Of a stretch of DNA of 46,628 nt, positions 40,757-46,628 are shown in pieces. Made by a program: the position numbers and the translations under genes. The stretch lies in the NCBI GenBank assembly GCA_905214675.1, contig CAJMMS010000009.1, positions 1 to 46,628 of the forward strand, in the 5' to 3' direction. The notes beneath the pieces were generated by a model that worked only from the letters and a program-made list of their open reading frames with translations, was not told the origin of the DNA and made no database searches. Source of the stretch: an uncultured bacterium (GTDB lineage Bacteria; Bacillota; Clostridia; Lachnospirales; Lachnospiraceae). The stretch's first letter is position 1, and each line of letters begins with the position of its first letter.

Positions 40757-42237
40757 TCTTTTTCCTCAAACCGGATCGTATATGCCGGCATCTGTAAAAT
40801 TCCGTCTTTTGCATGCAGCATGCAGATTTCTTTTGTATCTGCATTTTCGATGTAGTAAATTTCACCGCTCTCTGTTTTTCCCCGAAAATGCTTATTCTCC
40901 AGTGCCTTTGAAAGCCACAGCAGAAAAACGTCTCTTACATGCGGCTCGATCTCCGGCAGTTCTGCAAACGAGATTTTTCCATCCTTAATATAACTGCGAA
41001 GCAGTTTCTGCTCTTCCTCCAGTCTGCGGATCATCTCCAGACGTATCGCCTCTTTTTCTTTGCTGCGGTCTACAATGCCGCTTCGTTTTGCCTTCTCTTT
41101 GTAGGTTCTTATACGCGGAAGCACCGTTACCACATGCGGATCTTCTTCAAAAACACCGCTGTTGATACTCTCCGTCTTTCGCCCGGAAAGCCCCCTAAGA
41201 TGCAGTGGTTTTTCCATACCGAAAACAGACGCGGCAAGCCTGTGTGCCTCATAAATGTCTTCACATTTTGAGAACATCACCGCCAGCTTATAATATTCCT
41301 CCCGTCTGTTAGAACCGCTGTTGCTCAGTTCGCTGATCCTTGCCGCATATCTCGTGATCTTTCTTATGATCTCATTTGTCGTATCAAAAACACGCACAAC
41401 TTCCGACTGCTGACCATCCGCAGAAGTAAACCATTCTTTCAGGCTCTGCCAGCGTCCCATCACCTTATCCAGAATCATTTCTTTTGTCAGTTCTATATCA
41501 ATCTGCGGAATCGAGGTTTCGTATTCTGCTTCCTTTTCCAGTATAACAGCTATCTGATCTTCCTCTGTATTTTTCAGATACTGCTCGATTGCCGCCGCAT
41601 TGACCTGCAAACTTCTTACAAAACTGCGCAGATATTCAATCAGACGGTCTTTAAAAATCAAAAATTCCTGCGTTTTCATCATCTGCTCCGCTTTCACACT
41701 GTTCAGCTCACGCATATAATCCTGATAATTCTGATTCAGGCGGATGAAATCGCTGCCCAGATCATTCCACCAACTGTAGATCTTTTCCGGTTCTTCCGTT
41801 TGCATTTGCGAAATTTTTTCCAGATTCATACGGATCCGCTCCAGAAGTGTCGGCTCCAGGGAAGAACTTTCGATAAACAGATTTTCTACCCGGATCACCA
41901 TTCGCTCAATCTCTACCGTTGCTTTCGATAATTGATAGCGAAATTTTTTATTTTTGAATTCTTCAATCGTGGTCACTCTTCTGGTATCCTGCGTGGTGAT
42001 CAGATTCCCCCAGGCGGTCAGTGCCGCAAGATCCTGCTGGCACTGCTCCGGCGTATAATCCTGAAAATATGGATCTTCCTTTAATTCCTCATAAACCTCT
42101 TCCTGATAGATCCAGTATTTCAGCTTTTCATAATTCAAATAAAAAAGCCGGATGATCGGGCGGTATCTGTCCGTATTGTCTACATTCAGATATTTCGCCT
42201 CCAACATCGGCTTCTTTAAAGTCTCATTTATTCTCAT
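40753..42237 (-). CDS. jetA: Wadjet type II kleisin-like subunit JetA (TIGR02677)
   Basis: A 494-aa protein of the TIGR02677 type, opening with YLNVDNTDRYRPIIRLFYLN and a winged-helix-like N terminus (CQQDLAALTAWGNLI). A long helical middle (about 95-330) and a C-terminal domain with VRDVFLLWLSKALENKHF follow. By analogy with MukF/MksF it is the kleisin that holds the JetC ATPase heads together. It is the first gene of the operon. No textbook promoter was found: a TTGACA at 42305-42310 has no good -10 at normal spacing. The upstream 200 bases contain a hairpin at 42323-42385. Confidence 0.88.
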   Translation of the reverse strand: MRINETLKKPMLEAKYLNVDNTDRYRPIIRLFYLNYEKLKYWIYQEEVYEELKEDPYFQDYTPEQCQQDLAALTAWGNLITTQDTRRVTTIEEFKNKKFRYQLSKATVEIERMVIRVENLFIESSSLEPTLLERIRMNLEKISQMQTEEPEKIYSWWNDLGSDFIRLNQNYQDYMRELNSVKAEQMMKTQEFLIFKDRLIEYLRSFVRSLQVNAAAIEQYLKNTEEDQIAVILEKEAEYETSIPQIDIELTKEMILDKVMGRWQSLKEWFTSADGQQSEVVRVFDTTNEIIRKITRYAARISELSNSGSNRREEYYKLAVMFSKCEDIYEAHRLAASVFGMEKPLHLRGLSGRKTESINSGVFEEDPHVVTVLPRIRTYKEKAKRSGIVDRSKEKEAIRLEMIRRLEEEQKLLRSYIKDGKISFAELPEIEPHVRDVFLLWLSKALENKHFRGKTESGEIYYIENADTKEICMLHAKDGILQMPAYTIRFEEKE

Positions 42238-42322
42238 GATGTCTGCTGTCCTTTTTTATTATATTTTTGCAAGATTTTATTTAGTCATAATTTCAAAATG
42301 CCTCTGTCAACCTGCGACCTGT

Positions 42323-42385
42323 CATGCCGGAGGATCCATCAAGCAAAACACGAATATCTGCTTTAAAAATTATAGCTCCGGTATG
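42323..42385. other. Intergenic hairpin upstream of jetA
   Basis: CATGCCGGAG (42323-42332) pairs with CTCCGGTATG (42376-42385), with an inner AAGCA/TGCTT helix. It lies between the nhaC stop and jetA. No U tract is seen on either side. It may be a leader structure, a rearrangement footprint or a repeat unit. Confidence 0.4.
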
Positions 42386-42442
42386 CTTTCTATTTGACTA
42401 CAAACATCGTATCATAAGACAATTTACATCACAAGAAAATTT

Positions 42443-43780
42443 TTACTTTTCCTTCTGATTCCGCAGAATCGCGATCACTGAACTGACAAGCAGCAGCATC
42501 GGATAAAAAAGTTTCGGTATGATCTGAAATGCGGAAAGTTCTCCGCCAAGTTCATTGACTGCTGAGATCGCCACCAGCATCTGAGCACCATAGGGGATAA
42601 TTCCCTGGAAAATGCAGGAAAACGTATCCAGGATCGAAGCTGCTTTTCTAGGCGTGATGCCGTACTCCTGTACCATTTCTTTTGCGATCGGATTTGCCAT
42701 GACGATCGCCACCGTATTGTTTGCAGTGGCAATGTCCATCGTGCCGACCAGCAGTCCCATACCGAGCTGACCGCCGCGTTTGCCGCGGAAAATCCGGTGG
42801 ATCCACGCAAGCAGGGCATCAAAACCACCGTATTCACGGATCAGGGCACACATTGCTGCTACCAGGATCGCCACCATGCAGGTTTCAAACATTCCGGAAA
42901 CACCATTTCCCATGTTTGTGAGAAGCTCGACTGGTGCGATATGCCCGCCGATCAGCATGATAAACGCTCCGGAAATAATCCCGATCAGAAGCACTACAAA
43001 GACGTTGATGCCGATAATGCCTCCAATCAGCACCAGCACATACGGGATCACCTGCACCAGATGATAAGACTGGCTGACCTGGCCCTGAACCTCTGTCTGA
43101 AACGACAGAATCAGGATTAAAATCAGCGTTACGACTGCTGCCGGAAAGGCAATCCAGAAATTCTCCCGGAATTTGTCTTTCATCTCACATCCCTGCCCGT
43201 TGCAGGCCGCGATCGTCGTATCCGAAATAAACGAAAGATTGTCGCCGAACATCGCTCCGCCCATAACCGATGCCACGCAGAATGCCAGGTCAAAACCGGA
43301 CGCGCCGGAAACAGCCGATGCGATCGGCACCAGCAGCGTGATCGTTCCAACCGATGTTCCCATCGCCACTGAAACAAAGCAGGCTACCACAAACAAGACC
43401 GTCACCGAATATCTCGCCGGGATCAGAGACAGCATACAATATGCTACACTCTCCGCACTGCTTCTTCCCACAACTCCGACAAAGGAACCAGCAGCCAGAA
43501 AGATCAGCAGCATCGTGATGATGTTTTTGTCACCCACGCCACGAGCCATGATCTCCAGTTTCTGATCAAAACTGACCGCCCGGTTCTGCAGACAGGCCAC
43601 CAGAATCGCCGCCAGAAAAGCAACCACGATCGGCACATTGTAAAATCCCATCGGAATTTTCATCACATACTCAAATAAAATACCAAGTCCAAGATACAGC
43701 ACAAGAAATACGCCAATCGGCAGTAAAGCGATTGCGTTTCCACTGGATTTTCCATTTTTGTTTTCGTTTTGTTTCCCCAT
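42443..43780 (-). CDS. nhaC: NhaC-family Na+/H+ antiporter
   Basis: Polytopic transporter of 445 aa with about 11-12 spans. It has the NhaC-type motifs MGTSVGTITLLVPIASAVSG, GGAMFGDNLSFISDTTIAA (Asp pair in the membrane) and the C-terminal repeat GLLVGTMDIATANNTVAIVMANPIAKE (only its core is quoted as evidence). It exchanges Na+ for H+, or in relatives malate/lactate-coupled ions. I start it at 43780 with GGAAGGAAG ahead; an upstream ATG would add a charged leader without RBS. It follows the 339-aa gene by 69 bases. Confidence 0.85.
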   Translation of the reverse strand: MGKQNENKNGKSSGNAIALLPIGVFLVLYLGLGILFEYVMKIPMGFYNVPIVVAFLAAILVACLQNRAVSFDQKLEIMARGVGDKNIITMLLIFLAAGSFVGVVGRSSAESVAYCMLSLIPARYSVTVLFVVACFVSVAMGTSVGTITLLVPIASAVSGASGFDLAFCVASVMGGAMFGDNLSFISDTTIAACNGQGCEMKDKFRENFWIAFPAAVVTLILILILSFQTEVQGQVSQSYHLVQVIPYVLVLIGGIIGINVFVVLLIGIISGAFIMLIGGHIAPVELLTNMGNGVSGMFETCMVAILVAAMCALIREYGGFDALLAWIHRIFRGKRGGQLGMGLLVGTMDIATANNTVAIVMANPIAKEMVQEYGITPRKAASILDTFSCIFQGIIPYGAQMLVAISAVNELGGELSAFQIIPKLFYPMLLLVSSVIAILRNQKEK

Positions 43781-43849
43781 TTTTGCTTCCTTCCTATTTC
43801 TGCTCTGCCTTCTTTCTTCAAGCACTACTAGAAGTTTTATGTCTGTTGA

Positions 43850-44869
43850 CTATTTGTTTTTCCAGTAACTTTTCCTTAGTTCATTTGGAGTATATCCTCT
43901 GTTTTCTATCATTCGCGTATTGTTATATGCATTCAGAACCAAATCAACTACTTCATCCACTTGCCTTTCATTTTCAAATTTCACATCTGATTCTGACATC
44001 ACATTTATGATAGCCTCCGGAGCATTTCCATCATGACTGTCCGCCCATACTCGGACACACCATACTGCGGCTTTTTCACAGGTCATCTTCATTTTCTTTA
44101 TAAGGAAAGATTCCAGTTTTCTATAAGCCAGAGAACTCTCTTCATACCCCAGCCTGGAAATTTCTTCTATCTGTCCTGCTGAAGGGATATAAAATGGTTT
44201 GTCCATTTGCTGATCGTGAAGATAGGAAAGCTCATTATCATCCATAATTGGAAAATATACAACCAATCCGATGGCAGAATAGAGTGGATCTGTTTTTGGC
44301 CAGTGATCAAATCCCATCTGTTCCATAGAAAAAATACAGCATTCCACAAGATCAATCGGCATTTCCTCTAACAAATCTGTCATTTCTTCTATACTGCTGC
44401 GTTTAACCCTCAAACGATATAATTCATATAGAATCTCCACCGGTGCAATTCCATAATAATTTGCAAAAAACTGCACACATTCCATCATCCATCCCTTTTT
44501 AAACTGCTCCGCTTTAAATGCTTCATCATCAATCTTTCGAAAAGTCTCTTTGATTTCTTCAAACACACAAAACTTATCTGACGGATCCTCAAAACCTCCA
44601 AGCCAATAACGATATAACTGTATTCCATTCACGATATCCTTTATCGAAAGATCCTGTGGTGTCTGACAGGCTCTGCGCAGAAGATTCATCTGATCTTTTG
44701 TCAGACATACCATCCTTTCTCGAAGCACTTCTTCCGTACAAAAATATTCCAGAAGCTTATCTATCAACATAGCCTTCCGGAGACGTGAACAATTCTTCAG
44801 TTCAAAACTCCTGGCCCAATTAAGCAATTCTTCTTTTGTAAGTTCTTCCAGATGTTCTCTTAATAGCAT
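43850..44869 (-). CDS. Hypothetical protein with Rho-N/SAP-like N terminus
   Basis: A 339-aa protein of unknown function. The first ~45 residues (LREHLEELTKEELLNWARSF...LRKAMLIDKLLEYF) form the helix-loop-helix of Rho N-terminal or SAP-type nucleic-acid-binding motifs. The remainder is helical, with a repeated leucine-rich style and the segment YYGIAPVEILYELYRL seen in similar Lachnospiraceae hypotheticals. A C-terminal ~60 residues (DEVVDLVLNAYNNTRMIENRGYTPNELRK) look like a separate helical tail. The RBS AGGAGGAG and the promoter at 44911-44939 make it a firm gene. No membrane span or signal peptide is seen. Confidence 0.75.
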   Translation of the reverse strand: MLLREHLEELTKEELLNWARSFELKNCSRLRKAMLIDKLLEYFCTEEVLRERMVCLTKDQMNLLRRACQTPQDLSIKDIVNGIQLYRYWLGGFEDPSDKFCVFEEIKETFRKIDDEAFKAEQFKKGWMMECVQFFANYYGIAPVEILYELYRLRVKRSSIEEMTDLLEEMPIDLVECCIFSMEQMGFDHWPKTDPLYSAIGLVVYFPIMDDNELSYLHDQQMDKPFYIPSAGQIEEISRLGYEESSLAYRKLESFLIKKMKMTCEKAAVWCVRVWADSHDGNAPEAIINVMSESDVKFENERQVDEVVDLVLNAYNNTRMIENRGYTPNELRKSYWKNK

Positions 44870-44910
44870 AATCTCCTCCTGTGCTGTTGTTTTTTATTTT
44901 TCCTCTTTTT

Positions 44911-44939
44911 ATTTTACATGACTATTTTTTGTCTGTCAC
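44911..44939 (-). promoter_or_regulatory. Promoter for the 339-aa gene
   Basis: GTGACA (44934-44939), a 17-base spacer and TAAAAT (44911-44916) on the minus strand. Confidence 0.6.
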
Positions 44940-45006
44940 TTTTCAGATATGTTCAGGAGAAACCATTCAAGTTGAACGCACGTGAGACTTGGTACGCAAT
45001 TTTGAT

Positions 45007-45034
45007 CAGCTCTGCTGACATTTACCTGACAGAA
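45007..45034. repeat. Intergenic repeat, copy 2 of a 28-bp exact duplicate
   Basis: Identical over 28 bases, and in the same orientation, to 7499-7526. Here too it is followed by ACAGAA and a hairpin-prone region. It lies in the 320-base gap 44870-45189, together with a promoter and two hairpins; no gene is visible there. Confidence 0.85.
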
Positions 45035-45063
45035 TCGCTGTACATACTCTCAGAATATTTATC

Positions 45064-45089
45064 TTAGTCGGAGATTACACTCCGACTAA
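45064..45089. other. 10-bp perfect hairpin
   Basis: TTAGTCGGAG (45064-45073) and CTCCGACTAA (45080-45089) with a 6-base loop. A-rich sequence follows on the plus strand and no U tract is found for either strand. It sits between the repeat and the terminator of the surface protein gene. Confidence 0.5.
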
Positions 45090-45164
45090 AATAAAAAATG
45101 TCCTGAACGCCATGAAAATGCTTTGTAGATATACTAGCATTTATCTCCATTCGGTTCAAGACAT
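45087..45164 (-). terminator. Long hairpin terminator after the surface-protein gene
   Basis: ATGTCcTGAAC (45098-45108) pairs with GTTCAaGACAT (45154-45164), and AAATGC (45116-45121) with GCATTT (45137-45142). On the minus strand it is followed by TTTTTTATTTT. At 67 nt it is long for a terminator. Confidence 0.6.
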
Positions 45165-45722
45165 CTCTTATATAATTACGATCTGTTCTTTACTTTTTAT
45201 AAATTGCTTTTTTACTCATTCCTTTTGATTTGAAGAACTTTTTATATGTTTTGAATTGTTTTGCCGGTACTTTTACTTTGATCTTTTTGTATGTACCCTT
45301 AAAAGCTTTCGCACCGACATTTTTCTTCGTCAGCATACTTGTTCTGATGGTGATTGTTTTGAGACTTTTACAATTATAGCAGGTAACTGGCTTCGTGATC
45401 TTTCCTGCATCCCAGGTGTGGTCTGTTTTGGCAATTGCTTCTCCTAAAGAAAGTTTTGTTCCGCAGTCTTTACAGTAGGTGTCTCCCGTGTAGCCTTCCT
45501 GGGCACAAGTTGCTTCACTCACATTTCGTAATTCTGTATGCTGATGTCCGGTTGCTGGGATTTCTTCTTCATAACTATCATCATTATCCTTACAGGTATA
45601 AAGCATAATACCTGATTCTGTACAGGTTGCTGGTTTTTTAATACTCACTTCATAATCATGTTGATGTTTCTCACCTAATTCTACTGCTGGTGCCGCAGCT
45701 GCTGAACTATTTCCAACTGCAT

Positions 45723-45831
45723 CGTAAGCATATATATGAGAAATATAAGTGCCTGTTTTATTTCCATGATCGCTAGTCCTAATCGTGCAGCTTGCTGTAT
45801 CTCCATTAACCGTTCCCTCATGCCATATAGG
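45723..45831 (-). repeat. Bsp-like coding repeat, copy A
   Basis: About 109 bases with strong identity to 46032-46140, offset by exactly 309 bases (103 codons). It is part of the repeated surface domain. Confidence 0.8.
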
Positions 45832-46031
45832 TTCTCCACTGTCATCCGCAGACGGCCATGTTGGAAATCGTACAGTTATTGTTCCATTAGTATTATTATC
45901 TTTCACAGTACATGTAATAGTGTAACTTTCTTCTGTTACATTAGTAATTTTAATATTTTCAATTACAGGCGGTTCCGTATCACTAATTATAACACCTGGA
46001 GCTCGACCAGCAGTCATATTGCCATTCATAT

Positions 46032-46140
46032 CATATGCATATATATGTGTAAGATATAATCCTGTTTTATTTCCATGATCGCTTTTTTTAATTACACAAC
46101 TTGCTGTATCTCCATTAATCGTTCCCTCATGCCATATAGG
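46032..46140 (-). repeat. Bsp-like coding repeat, copy B, cut at its end
   Basis: It matches 45723-45831 up to ATATAGG and then diverges at 46141, which marks the left junction of the inserted module. Confidence 0.8.
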
Positions 46141-46159
46141 GTAGTGTCAAATACTACCC
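46139..46159 (+). promoter_or_regulatory. 5' hairpin before the small toxin-like gene
   Basis: GGGTAGT-gtcaaat-ACTACCC lies just ahead of the AAGGAGGG ribosome binding site. It may shield translation initiation, as 5' structures do in type I toxin mRNAs. No promoter for the + transcript is clear upstream. Confidence 0.45.
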
Positions 46160-46181
46160 CACTGGAAAGGAGGGCTAAGCC

Positions 46182-46280
46182 ATGAGTATTGTTGATTTTA
46201 TAGCAGTAGTAAGCTTCGGTTTAACCTGCTTTGGTCTGGGATATACCTTTGGCAAGGATAATAATAAGACACAAAAATAA
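46182..46280 (+). CDS. 32-aa membrane peptide, type I toxin-like (holin-like toxin family)
   Basis: ATG with GGAAAGGAGGG upstream opens a 32-codon frame. A short polar start (MSIVDF) leads to one hydrophobic span (about residues 5-23, with a GLGYTFG end) and a charged tail (KDNNKTQK). Size, a single span and a lysine-rich C terminus fit the small pore-forming toxins of type I systems (TxpA/BsrG, 'putative holin-like toxin'). Opposite, a consensus promoter drives an antisense RNA that covers its 3' end. It lies within DNA that breaks the Bsp-like gene, so it came with an insertion. Toxicity is inferred, not shown. Confidence 0.65.
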   Translation: MSIVDFIAVVSFGLTCFGLGYTFGKDNNKTQK

Positions 46281-46367
46281 CCGCCCCCAGTCTGCAAACT
46301 AAGCGGTTATCTTTGATATTCTAAATAGTAAAACGGACTAACCGTCTATCGGTAGCACTCTTTTTCT
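46272..46367 (-). ncRNA. Candidate antisense RNA antitoxin
   Basis: Predicted from a promoter at 46374-46402 and a terminator hairpin ATAACCGC/GCGGTTAT (46277-46310) followed by TTTTTG on the minus strand. The ~95-nt RNA would be complementary to the 3' end of the toxin-like mRNA, including its stop codon. This convergent 3' overlap is the txpA/RatA arrangement. Confidence 0.6.
46277..46310 (-). terminator. Terminator of the antisense RNA
   Basis: ATAACCGC (46277-46284) and GCGGTTAT (46303-46310), with an 18-base loop, then TTTTTG on the minus strand. On the plus strand the same hairpin is followed by CTTTGATATT and may also end the toxin mRNA. Confidence 0.7.
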
Positions 46368-46373
46368 ATAATC

Positions 46374-46402
46374 ATATTAGCACGCATGTGCAGAAATGTC
46401 AA
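46374..46402 (-). promoter_or_regulatory. Strong promoter of the antisense RNA
   Basis: TTGACA (46397-46402), a 17-base spacer and TAATAT (46374-46379) on the minus strand. The start would be near 46367. Confidence 0.8.
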
Positions 46403-46505
46403 AAATTTTTATTCTACTTTTTGAAGTTTTGACATATCCAATCCATGCCGGATCATCATCAGAATATCCCATTTTTAATTCTATGTACATTAAATTGTTA
46501 ATCAT
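46377..46505 (-). pseudogene. Short conserved-type ORF, apparently 3'-truncated
   Basis: A 42-codon frame with CAGGAGAG before ATG. The start LMYIELKMGYSDDDPAWIG resembles a small protein of unknown function that I associate with Lachnospiraceae genomes (from memory, unverified). After KTSKS the sequence turns into the promoter region of the antisense RNA and stops within its -10 box, so the normal C terminus seems replaced by the inserted module. It may still be expressed. The frame stays open upstream to 46622, but without a better start. Confidence 0.4.
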
Positions 46506-46628
46506 TCTTATTCTCTCCTGATTCCAAATTTTGCAACATCTCAACAAACTGGAAGCTGTAAACCTGATTGTTCCTAAATTAACTGTGGCATACCATTGAT
46601 AAACATATGCCATGCCTGTCATTTTTCG

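Larger units (their letters stand above)
45190..46146 (-). pseudogene. 5'-truncated cell-surface protein (GBS Bsp-like repeats, BspA-like tail)
   Basis: The open frame runs from 46146 (after an in-frame TGA) to 45190, and its first Met is internal (46029), so no proper start or signal peptide remains. It shows about one and a half GBS Bsp-like repeats: PIWHEGT...GDTASC...SDHGNKTG...HIYAYD occurs twice, 103 residues apart. Then come HDYEVSIKKPATCTESG-type and GYTGDTYCKDCGTK modules, and a Lys-rich tail like the end of leucine-rich-repeat (LRR_5) surface proteins. The text KITKPVTC runs straight into YNCKSLKTITI, which looks like an in-frame internal join. At 46140/46141 the repeat sequence breaks off into unrelated DNA. 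Confidence 0.75.

Noticed and set aside
42282..42310. TTGACA at 42305-42310 as the jetA promoter
   Set aside because: At 15-19 bases no hexamer resembles TATAAT; the nearest, TAAATA, needs a 21-base spacer and is weak. It is left as unproven.
45723..46140. Two repeated ~109-base blocks considered as a CRISPR or transposon duplication
   Set aside because: The blocks are 309 bases apart, in frame, and encode a repeated surface domain. There are only two copies and no spacer pattern. No CRISPR array was seen in the window.
46141..46160. GTAGTGTCAAATACTACCCC considered as the terminal inverted repeat of an insertion sequence
   Set aside because: No matching inverted end or transposase is found in the remaining ~470 bases, and the hairpin fits better as the 5' structure of the small mRNA. 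The window ends too soon to exclude an IS completely.

Overview
The window reads as chromosome of a spore-forming, anaerobic Firmicute, most likely a Lachnospiraceae gut bacterium (inference from gene content and protein style; no species call is possible). It has sporulation genes (yabP, yabQ, spoIIE, a CotS-type coat kinase), an oxygen-sensitive class III ribonucleotide reductase, Gram-positive ribosome binding sites (AGGAGG) and TTGACA-17-TATAAT promoters. Almost every gene lies on the minus strand. The plus-strand exceptions are a tRNA-Gly, a cold-shock gene and a 32-residue peptide gene.

Layout from left to right, so mostly from operon end to operon start. 1-4.7 kb: trmL, a class I/II aminotransferase, an Lrp regulator, an orphan AIR-synthase C-terminal domain, a VanW-type surface protein and a 37-residue membrane peptide. 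4.7-7.4 kb: a DnaQ-type exonuclease, a B12-binding radical SAM enzyme and tRNA-Gly(GCC). 7.6-9.7 kb: a GH13 glucan hydrolase. 9.9-19.7 kb: the conserved Firmicute block pgm, mazG, hup, rqcP, yabP, yabQ, divIC, spoIIE, tilS, hpt, ftsH in transcription order, joining central metabolism, the nucleoid, ribosome quality control, division and sporulation. 19.7-31.7 kb: CotS kinase, CCA-adding enzyme, uppP, csp(+), nrdD, hflX, a TPR lipoprotein, HtrA, a PTS IIA protein and a cytidylate kinase-like protein.

31.8-43.8 kb: two unrelated Na+/H+-antiporter-type permeases flank a four-gene SMC-like defence operon that matches type II Wadjet (jetA-jetB-jetC-jetD). A fifth co-directional gene, a remnant of an MqsA/YgiT-type zinc-finger antitoxin, ends this operon just before an intrinsic terminator.

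43.8-46.6 kb is a degraded, mosaic end. It holds a Rho-N/SAP-like hypothetical protein, an intergenic repeat shared word for word with the tRNA-Gly region, a 5'-truncated cell-surface protein with ~103-residue repeats, and a compact module that interrupts it. That module is a 32-residue membrane peptide on + facing a promoter and terminator that would make a convergent antisense RNA, the layout of a type I toxin-antitoxin locus.

Beyond the genes, the most useful signals are regulatory: a TTGACA-21-TATACT promoter with Spo0A-like boxes before spoIIE, a sigma-E-like promoter before yabPQ, structured leaders before hup, rqcP and csp, and a hairpin between hflX and nrdD that may serve both as a terminator and as a pair of NrdR boxes. 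All functional assignments come from reading motifs by eye; no database search was run.
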